Origin: Methylocystis suflitae
Lineage (GTDB): Bacteria > Pseudomonadota > Alphaproteobacteria > Rhizobiales > Beijerinckiaceae
Direction of reading: 5' to 3'
DNA length: 49,614 bases
NCBI RefSeq assembly: GCF_024448135.1
Contig: NZ_JAMRYX010000026.1
Span: 1-49,614 of the forward strand
Below are positions 34,619 through 41,678 of the stretch, piece after piece. The translations under genes and the position numbers were made by a program. Numbering within the stretch: position 1 is the stretch's first letter; every line of letters begins with the position of its first letter. A model generated the notes under the pieces. It saw only the letters and a program-made list of their open reading frames with translations. It was not told the origin of the DNA and ran no database searches.

Positions 34619-37600
34619 ATGCATTCCGTCGCCGCGTTCTTCGCGAGCATCATAACATTCGTGAGCGGCTTCTTCGCGCCGCCTCTCGCTTCCAACTCCC
34701 CTCCTGATATTCGAGCGTCGCAACCTGCCGCTGCAGCTGTCGCGCAAACCGAGATCGCGGGCAATCCCTTCAACGACGCAGCTGCGGCATCCGTTGTCGT
34801 GGCGGCTTCGGCCGCCGATCCCGCGCCAACTCCCCCGCCATCGCAGACCGTTATCAATCAGCCTGTCATCGAGCGCATCATCGAGCGGATCATCCCGCAG
34901 GGCGGTACGATATCTGCGGAAACGCTTGCCGCGATCCTCGCCGACTTCGAGCAATCGATCAGCAGCCGAATCACTGCGATCAATCCCCCGCCAGCGACCA
35001 TCCCCGCACAGGTTGCCGCAGGTGGCAACGCCGGAAGCTATAACTTCTTCCCCGCTTCGCAGCGCATCGACCAGATCACGAATACTGCGATCAACACGCC
35101 GACGATTACCGGCGGCACCATCTCGGGCGCTTCCGTATCGGGCTACCTTCCCCTCTCGGGCGGCACGCTCACCGGAGCACTTAGCGGCACCGATCTCAAT
35201 CTCTCCGGCGCGCTCACGGCGGGCACGCTGAATATCGGAGGCCTCTCATCGAGCGGCGCGCTCTTCGCGCCATATTTCAGCGCGACATCGACCACCGCGA
35301 CGAGCACGTTCGCGGGCGGGCTCACGGCAGCAAACGGCAGCTTCTCGATCTTGCAGAATGGGAATGTGGGCATTGGGACGGCAGCTCCCAGTATTGCGGG
35401 AGTCAACTCGAACTCTCGCGTCTTGTCGATCGTCGGTGACGGCACACTCGTAAATGCGCGAGGCGTACTCGAACTCGCAAACCCCAGGGCCTCCGGATCA
35501 TTGGCCGCGAACGATACCGCAGGCAGCGCGTTCTTCGTCATGTCGAATAACTCCGGCAATCCGTACATCGCTGGCATTCTCGGCTCTCTCAGCGGTAGCG
35601 GCGGGGCCAATGGATTCGGCGGGAAACTTCAGTTCCAGACCAAGGCCGATAACAACGCATCGTCCGCCACGACCAAAATGGTCCTCGATCAAAACGGCAA
35701 CGTCGGCATCGGCACCACGACACCGTGGGGCAAACTTTCGATTACCGGCTCGGGCACTGGCGCTGGCCTCGCATTCGCCGTGGCCGACTCCGCCAACACT
35801 CCCCGCGTCGTCATCCAGGACAACGGCAACGTCGGCATCGGGACGACGAGTCCGGGCTATGCCTTGGATGTTAACGGTACTATCAACATCCCGCTCGACA
35901 CCTATATCAAAGCAGGAGGCATTGGGTGGATGCACCTGTCTGCTTCGCAGACTGCCAGATTATACGGAACCGCCTACCAGCTGTACACAGGAACCGTCCG
36001 TACCTTGCGTCAGCAAGTCGATTCTTCCGGAAACTTCGATTTCAATTCCGGGCAAATGTACATCCAGCAAAGCAATGGCAACGTCGGTATCGGCACCACG
36101 AGTCCGACAGCGAAGCTTGAAATTGCAGGGGGCGCATCTGCGGGTACTCTGATCCTCAACTCGAACGCACTTGATGGAAGTCTTTATTTCGGCGGGCCAA
36201 CCGGCGCAAATTCCACGTACATTTATGGGTATAGAAACTCCGGATCAGCGGGGAGAATGGCTTTTTATACGGACAACACCGAGCGTCTTCGTATCGCGGG
36301 GGACGGAAAAGTGGCGATCGGCGCGGGGATCACGCCGCAGTCGGCCTTGGATGTCAGTGGCGGCGTGTCGGTAGGCAGTTATGCGGGAACCAACGCGGCA
36401 CCGTCTAATGGAATGATCATATCCGGCAACGTCGGCATCGGCACGACGACGCCAGGGTACAAGTTAGAAATACGAGGCAGTGGCGATGTCTTCGCTCTCG
36501 GAGGTTCAGCAGCGGTAACACACAAACTAGGTTTTGACGGAAGCGGAAATCCGTACATTGATTTCGTCAACACCAATAAAGGGATTTTTAGAACTGGCGG
36601 GACCGACAGAATGGTCATAGATAGTTCCGGTAACGTCGGCATCGGCACCACGACGCCGGGACAGGCCCTCGTCATTCAGAATGCCAATCACCAACTGTCC
36701 CTCAATTACGACAACGCGACCCGATTGAACATATACTCCAACGCCAGCCAAGGTGTGCTGCAAGCACAGACCGATGGCGTCGGGTACAACGCGCTTCTGC
36801 TGAACCCATCCGGCGGAAACGTCGGGATCGGCACCAGCACTCCTCAGCAAAAACTAAGCATCGCAGGATACCTCAATGTCGACCAGGGGCACACAGATGC
36901 CGGAGGCGAAGGCGGCGGCGTCTATCACGGCATTTCTTTCGGATCGAATCAGGGTGAATCAATCGGATCAAATCATTCGGGGGCCGGGGCCAATCAAGCT
37001 GGTCTAGATTTTTACACTGCCTGGACTAAGCGACTAAGTATCACGAACGCCGGCAACATCGGCATCGGTACTACGACCCCGACAGCGCAACTCTCCACGA
37101 CCGGCACGGTGCGCTTCGCCGGCCTCGGCTCGGCCGGCGCAAACCTCGTTACCGACGCCTTGGGTAACGTCACCGCATCGTCCGACGAACGGCTCAAGGA
37201 CAAGCAGGGCGACTTCACCCGCGGCCTCGCCGCCATCAACGCGATCTCCCCCGTGCTGTACAAATGGCGACCAGAGACCGGCTTCGACACGCAATCCACC
37301 TACGCGGGCTTCTTTGCGCAAAATGTGCAATCGGCGATTCCTGAAGCCGTCTCGCCAGACTCGCGCGGCTATCTGACGCTCGCCGACCGCCCCATCCTCG
37401 CCGCGCTCGTCAACGCCACGAAAGAAATCGGCACGATCGCTGGCGCGTTCAAAAGCTCGCTCATCGCGTGGCTTGGCAATGCCGACAACGGCATCACGGC
37501 AATCTTTGCCCGCGATATCTACGCCTCCAATGGTACGTTTGAGACGACCAGCACCCAGAAACTCTGCATCACCGATGGCGCGAACGACAACGCCCCCCTG

Positions 37601-38062
37601 TGCCTCACCAAGGCACAACTCGCCGCCCTGTTGGGCCAAACCGGCGCGGCTGCCGCGCCAGCATCCGTGATACCAAGTGCGCCCGTCATCGAACTCAACG
37701 GCAATGCGTCGAGCACAATCGAAGTCGGCGACACGTACAACGACCTCGGCGCACGCATCGTCGCGCCGGAAAGTGATCTCAATCTCGGCATAATCATCGT
37801 GCTCGACGGCGCGACCACGACCGCCGTCTCGATCGACACCAGCGCGCCCGGCGAGCACATCATACTTTACACCGTCACCTCGCCTACCACTGGCCTCACC
37901 GGCTCGGTCGTCCGCACCGTAATCGTGTCCCCAGCCGAACAATCGCCAGAGCCACCCGCCAACGACAACCCATTCAACGCGCCCGCAACATCAAACCCAG
38001 CCAACGACAACACATCGTCAACTAGCTTGCTCATCACCGAGCCGGCCGTTGTCAGCCTGTAG
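34619..38062 (+). CDS. Fibre-like repeat protein with S74 intramolecular chaperone domain
   Basis: A 1147-residue protein with a hydrophobic N-terminal segment (AAFFASIITFVSGFFAPP), an Ala/Pro-rich region and a helix (INQPVIERIIERIIPQGGTI). From about residue 180 comes a long beta-rich fibre carrying eight copies of (G)NVGIGTxxP. Near 855 SSDERLKD begins a peptidase S74 domain (KWRPETGF, GFFAQNVQSAIPEAV), the self-cleaving chaperone that trimerises phage tail fibres and then cuts itself before the Ser. About 250 more residues follow, with an Ig-like DUF5011 domain (VIELNGNASSTIEVGDTYND). Similar repeat-plus-S74 proteins occur in phage fibres and in surface proteins of CPR and Bacteroidetes bacteria. 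Role is probably adhesion, not proven. Confidence 0.8.
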   Translation: MHSVAAFFASIITFVSGFFAPPLASNSPPDIRASQPAAAAVAQTEIAGNPFNDAAAASVVVAASAADPAPTPPPSQTVINQPVIERIIERIIPQGGTISAETLAAILADFEQSISSRITAINPPPATIPAQVAAGGNAGSYNFFPASQRIDQITNTAINTPTITGGTISGASVSGYLPLSGGTLTGALSGTDLNLSGALTAGTLNIGGLSSSGALFAPYFSATSTTATSTFAGGLTAANGSFSILQNGNVGIGTAAPSIAGVNSNSRVLSIVGDGTLVNARGVLELANPRASGSLAANDTAGSAFFVMSNNSGNPYIAGILGSLSGSGGANGFGGKLQFQTKADNNASSATTKMVLDQNGNVGIGTTTPWGKLSITGSGTGAGLAFAVADSANTPRVVIQDNGNVGIGTTSPGYALDVNGTINIPLDTYIKAGGIGWMHLSASQTARLYGTAYQLYTGTVRTLRQQVDSSGNFDFNSGQMYIQQSNGNVGIGTTSPTAKLEIAGGASAGTLILNSNALDGSLYFGGPTGANSTYIYGYRNSGSAGRMAFYTDNTERLRIAGDGKVAIGAGITPQSALDVSGGVSVGSYAGTNAAPSNGMIISGNVGIGTTTPGYKLEIRGSGDVFALGGSAAVTHKLGFDGSGNPYIDFVNTNKGIFRTGGTDRMVIDSSGNVGIGTTTPGQALVIQNANHQLSLNYDNATRLNIYSNASQGVLQAQTDGVGYNALLLNPSGGNVGIGTSTPQQKLSIAGYLNVDQGHTDAGGEGGGVYHGISFGSNQGESIGSNHSGAGANQAGLDFYTAWTKRLSITNAGNIGIGTTTPTAQLSTTGTVRFAGLGSAGANLVTDALGNVTASSDERLKDKQGDFTRGLAAINAISPVLYKWRPETGFDTQSTYAGFFAQNVQSAIPEAVSPDSRGYLTLADRPILAALVNATKEIGTIAGAFKSSLIAWLGNADNGITAIFARDIYASNGTFETTSTQKLCITDGANDNAPLCLTKAQLAALLGQTGAAAAPASVIPSAPVIELNGNASSTIEVGDTYNDLGARIVAPESDLNLGIIIVLDGATTTAVSIDTSAPGEHIILYTVTSPTTGLTGSVVRTVIVSPAEQSPEPPANDNPFNAPATSNPANDNTSSTSLLITEPAVVSL

Positions 38063-38121
38063 GCATCCCGTAACGGACAATCGCGACCGTTATCATCGAA
38101 AGTCATCCGACCCCGCCATAC

Positions 38122-38147
38122 ACCCCGCCTTTAGGGTAAGGCGGGGT
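38122..38147 (+). terminator. Stem-loop terminator after the S74 gene
   Basis: ACCCCGCC (38122-38129) pairs with GGCGGGGT (38140-38147) around a 10-base loop, about 60 bases after the stop. There is no long T-run. Confidence 0.6.
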
Positions 38148-38187
38148 AGACAGTGGAAAGAATGAGGAAGCACGGGCCGCGCGCGTC

Positions 38188-38345
38188 GGGCTACCCGCCC
38201 GACTCCGTGTCTTTTTCGGGCCGCGCGTGGGCGCGCGCCCGACTTCGGCTAGGGCGAAAAGCGTGGGCGCTTTTCGCACCGCCTTCGCCCTCGTCTCTTT
38301 TGGGAAAGAGCCTCGGGAAAAGCCCCGGAGTCGGGCGGGTATCCC
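38188..38345. ncRNA. Candidate structured RNA or DNA: long outer stem with three TGGG-loop hairpins
   Basis: An outer stem joins 38188-38207 with 38326-38345 (19 of 20 bases complementary). Inside are three hairpins, each with loop TGGG: GGGCCGCGCG/CGCGCGCCC at 38218-38240 (one bulged C), GCGAAAAGCG/CGCTTTTCGC at 38254-38277 (perfect 10 bp) and CTCTTT/AAAGAG at 38295-38310. An alternative pairing joins AGGGCGAA (38251-38258) with TTCGCCCT (38284-38291). The strand is unknown because the pattern is symmetric. It lies in the mobile element between protein genes. No known RNA family is recognised. Confidence 0.45.
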
Positions 38346-38508
38346 GGACAGGATCGACATCGAGCATCATGCGGTAACATGGCATGACGGAAAGCAGCGC
38401 CGACGCGCGCGGCCCTGCATCGAGATTGACTCAAGACGCGACAGACAAGACGGGCGTCGTCCTCTCACTCCCCCATCGAGCCAGCACCTCGACCTCCCCA
38501 CCAATTAT

Positions 38509-38592
38509 GGCGCTTGGCCGGGCGCTTCCCTCAAGGCGACCCGCTGTGCGGGCGGCCTCCGGCCGGCCTTGACCGAACCGCCGCCAAGCGCC
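38509..38592. ncRNA. Second nested stem structure in the same gap
   Basis: Four nested helices are visible: GGCGCTTGGC (38509-38518) with GCCAAGCGCC (38583-38592); TCAAGGC (38531-38537) with GCCTTGA (38566-38572); CCCGC (38540-38544) with GCGGG (38548-38552); and CGGCC (38553-38557) with GGCCG (38561-38565). Together they form a stem leading to a three-way junction. It could be a small RNA, an origin of transfer, or part of an insertion sequence end. Confidence 0.4.
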
Positions 38593-38777
38593 CACGCAGA
38601 AGCGTGTCGGCTCCAGGGGGAATGTCGCTCATGTCTCACCAGGGGGAATATTCGTGGCCTCGGAGCCGTCTGCGACAAACAGGTGATCGTCTTTGGCGAA
38701 TTACTGCGCGAGTGTATTGTTTCCGCATGCCGACTCGATTAGTGGTTAAACACGTATAGGCGGGCAGGTTTAAGAAT

Positions 38778-39530
38778 ATGGCTATCAATGAAATTGTCGC
38801 AACAGTATCTCTGATTATGCAGCTCAAGGCAGGCGCGATCTTGGGGTCTGCCACAGGCTTTTTCTACAGCAGGAATGATGACCTGTTTTTAGTTACGAAT
38901 CAGCACGTCGTTCGCGACGACAAAAAGAATGTTTTTCCAGATACTCTCCGCCTCAGGCTTCATCTCGATCCGAACGACATAACGAAGAACGGAGATTTTG
39001 ACGTTGCCCTCTATGCGGGTACTAACCACTTATGGAAAACGCATCCGAAGTTCCCGGATGCGGATATCGCAGTGTTGAAGATCGACAAGACCCAGATTCA
39101 AGGGAAATTTTTTGTCCGAGCCTGGGCGGCCAAGGACTTCCTGCCTCCCCAGTATGGGCTTGATCCTGGCGAAGACATTTTTGTGATAGGTTACCCGCTG
39201 GGAGTATATGACAATGTGAATAATCTTCCGATCTTTCGGAACGCGATGGTAGCGAGTGCATATGGAGTGCCTTTCCGAGGATCGCCACTCTTTCTGACCG
39301 ACGCAAATCTTCACCCTGGCACAAGCGGCAGTCCAGTGATTACGAAACCAAAGAGCGCTTGGGTCGACGATAAGGGTAATACGAACCTCGTAACTGGAAA
39401 GCCATATTACCTTGTCGGTGTCCATTCGGCGACGCTCGGGGTGACGCCTGCCGGGCAAGCTGAAATCCAATTGGGGTTAGGGGCAGCGTGGTACGCGAAC
39501 CTCATCGAGGAAATAGTTGGCCAGTTTTAA
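38778..39530 (+). CDS. Trypsin-like serine protease, cytoplasmic
   Basis: A 250-residue chymotrypsin-fold protease. The catalytic triad is readable: His43 in LVTNQHVV, Asp96 in PDADIAVLKID and Ser183 in HPGTSGSPVI. There is no signal peptide, so it should act inside the cell, unlike DegP-type proteases, and it has no PDZ domain. Trypsin-like proteases without export signals are often found in bacterial defence and signalling islands. Here it lies in an element with a TerY-P triad, though not in the same operon. Substrate unknown. Codon use is noticeably less GC-rich than in neighbouring backbone genes. Confidence 0.82.
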   Translation: MAINEIVATVSLIMQLKAGAILGSATGFFYSRNDDLFLVTNQHVVRDDKKNVFPDTLRLRLHLDPNDITKNGDFDVALYAGTNHLWKTHPKFPDADIAVLKIDKTQIQGKFFVRAWAAKDFLPPQYGLDPGEDIFVIGYPLGVYDNVNNLPIFRNAMVASAYGVPFRGSPLFLTDANLHPGTSGSPVITKPKSAWVDDKGNTNLVTGKPYYLVGVHSATLGVTPAGQAEIQLGLGAAWYANLIEEIVGQF

Positions 39531-39752
39531 GTGGCCACGGGTCTCCGAAATCGTTGTAAAATTTATCAGGCCACCATCCCTTTCGGATCGTGGCCGGAAA
39601 CGAGCCGACAGTGAGCGGGGGGCTCGGCAGTCGCGTCATCACGCACAATTGACAGCGACGCCACGTAGCCCCGGCGCGCCTTCCGGGAAGAAGGCGCTGC
39701 CCGCATCAATTCCCTTGTCCGATGCGCACGGCACGCCGGCTCTCTTCCGGCT

Positions 39753-41021
39753 ATGGATACGCACACATACAGCCTCATGCTGGGCGCTCGCGCATCGGGC
39801 GAATTCGTCATGCTCGACGAGGACGAACGCCGCCGGCATTTGTATCTCGTCGGCCAGACCGGCACCGGGAAGAGCACATTATTGCTCAACCTGTTGCGCC
39901 AGGACTTCGAGAGCGGCGCGGGCGTCGCGTTGCTCGACCCGCATGGCGATCTTGCACACGCGGCGCTGGAGCACATCCCGCGCTCGCGCACGAATGATCT
40001 TGTCTACATCAACCCCGCGGACATTGAGCGGCCGATCGGCTTCAATCCCCTCTCGCGCGTGCCGCCCGATCTTGCGCCGATCGTCGCCGACGGCATCGTC
40101 TCCGCCTTCCGGCATGTGTGGCCGGACAGCTGGGGGCCGCGCCTCGATTACATTCTGACCAACGCCGTGCGGGCGTTGCTCGACGTTCCGGGCGCGACCT
40201 TGCTTATGCTCCCCCGCTTGCTGATCGATACGCCCTATCGGGTGCAGCTCGTGCATCGCCATGTGCGCGACCCCGTCGTGCGGGCATATTGGCAGAATGA
40301 ATACGCCGGCTACACGGAGAGTTTTCGACGCGAGGCTATTGCGCCCATTCAGAACAAGATCGGTAAGGCGCTGATGACGCCCTCACTGCGTAACATGCTG
40401 GCGCAGCCGCGAAGTTCGATCACCCCGCGCCGGCTGATGGACGAGGGAGCGATCGTTATATGCAATCTCTCGAAAGGCGCGCTCGGCGAGAGCACCGCGC
40501 ATCTTCTTGGCGCATTGTTGGTCACTGCGCTCGCGCAGGCGGCGCTCTCGCGCGCGGACACGCCGGCCGATCAGCGGCGGGTGTTCCATCTCTACGCCGA
40601 CGAGTTTCAGTCCTTCGCCACCGAGAGCTTTTCGCTCATTTTGAGCGAAGCGAGAAAATACGGACTGACCCTCACCCTCGCTCATCAATATCTCGACCAG
40701 CTTCCCCTGCCACTGCGCGCCGCGATCTTCGGCAACGCTGGATCGATCATCGCTTGCCGCACCGGCGCATCCGACGCCCTGATGCTCGCCGAGCAGATCG
40801 GGCTTGGCGGCGATGACGCGCTTCTCGATCTTCGCAACTTCACCGCCTGGGCGCGCCTCTTGCGGAACGGACAGCCGTCCTCCCCTATCCCCTTCCATCT
40901 CTACCCAGCGCCCCGGCCGCTGCGACCGTCCGCGCATCGACTAATCGACACGAGCCGCGCGCGCTTCGGGCGAGATCGTGCGGAGGTTGAGAAAAAGATT
41001 CGGCAGTTTCTTGTGGCGTGA
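39753..41021 (+). CDS. TraD/VirD4-like conjugative coupling ATPase
   Basis: A 422-residue P-loop ATPase of the TraG/TraD/HerA group. Walker A is GQTGTGKSTLL near residue 35, Walker B is HLYADEFQSF near 285, and the sensor-like TLAHQYLDQL follows. It has no N-terminal membrane helices, so it is a soluble short form like those of mobilisable elements. It would bring the relaxed element DNA to a type IV channel supplied in trans, together with the replication-relaxation protein encoded at 46265. The ATG at 39753 is the first plausible start before the P-loop; no ribosome binding site is clear. Confidence 0.82.
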   Translation: MDTHTYSLMLGARASGEFVMLDEDERRRHLYLVGQTGTGKSTLLLNLLRQDFESGAGVALLDPHGDLAHAALEHIPRSRTNDLVYINPADIERPIGFNPLSRVPPDLAPIVADGIVSAFRHVWPDSWGPRLDYILTNAVRALLDVPGATLLMLPRLLIDTPYRVQLVHRHVRDPVVRAYWQNEYAGYTESFRREAIAPIQNKIGKALMTPSLRNMLAQPRSSITPRRLMDEGAIVICNLSKGALGESTAHLLGALLVTALAQAALSRADTPADQRRVFHLYADEFQSFATESFSLILSEARKYGLTLTLAHQYLDQLPLPLRAAIFGNAGSIIACRTGASDALMLAEQIGLGGDDALLDLRNFTAWARLLRNGQPSSPIPFHLYPAPRPLRPSAHRLIDTSRARFGRDRAEVEKKIRQFLVA

Positions 41022-41678
41022 TGCGATACCGCGCACCGTGCCCAGAGGTAGATCGTCGACAACGACCACTATGCGCCGATACTGTTGAAAAAGTCTTTTT
41101 GGGAGGCTGGTCGAAATTTCTCGAGGCCGCGGGTGCGCTGATTGGAAAACGAGCCGGGGGCCTACCTGCCAAAGCGTCAACTGAATGGTGGGCTTCCGCT
41201 GATCCTGCACGATGGCATTAACCGACGACGCTCGACTGAAAAGTGATTCGCATCAATTTTGACGGGTGCCGCTTTCCGGAGTTTTTCAACAATATCCGCC
41301 ATAAGCGGTCCTCACGCGAGAGAAACCAATCTCGTTGCAGCCAAGCGAAGGCTTAGGCGAAAATTGGACGTTACTTTTGAGCAACAAAGAATGGTCGCGG
41401 ATAGCGTAATTGCCGTCCTGCTGGATGAGATAAGCCGCAACAAGCTCGGCTCAGTAGGCGAAAGGTGCGCGGTGCGCGATAGATAACGCCGTGATTTTTA
41501 ACAAAATGGACGGAGAGGCTTCGCCCCTGGGGAGCATCAAATAAATAAAGTAGTTACGCGTTATGACGGCACCACCGTGGTGCTGCACGGAAACTCTAGG
41601 GAAAACGTGGCCTCGGGGGCTTTGGGATAAGGCGTTCGGTGCACACGTCGCGGGATGGGCGTAAGCACCACGCACTGG
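41022..41678. other. Non-coding gap with MITE-like repeat
   Basis: A 657-base region between the convergent ATPase and kinase genes. It contains the inverted-repeat element at 41079-41295. The rest shows only short, random-looking frames and no recognisable RNA. Confidence 0.5.
41079..41295. mobile_element. MITE-like or deleted insertion sequence
   Basis: Imperfect 17-base inverted ends, with 15 of 17 matching: 41079-41095 (ATACTGTTGAAAAAGTC) and 41279-41295 (GAGTTTTTCAACAATAT). They enclose about 180 bases with no transposase. The TGTTGAAAAA/TTTTTCAACA ends resemble those of several transposase families. I saw no clear target duplication. Confidence 0.5.

Larger units (their letters stand above)
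38063..38777. other. Long non-coding, heavily structured stretch
   Basis: A 715-base region between the S74 and protease genes. It holds a terminator (38122-38147), a multi-hairpin block (38188-38345), a second nested structure (38509-38592) and an 11-base direct repeat CCAGGGGGAAT at 38613-38623 and 38639-38649. Short open frames across it follow the palindromes and have no ribosome binding sites. It may be a structured RNA, a transfer or replication origin, or remnants of an insertion sequence end. Confidence 0.6.

Noticed and set aside
38188..38592. Retron or group II intron RNA
   Set aside because: No reverse transcriptase gene is present in the element.
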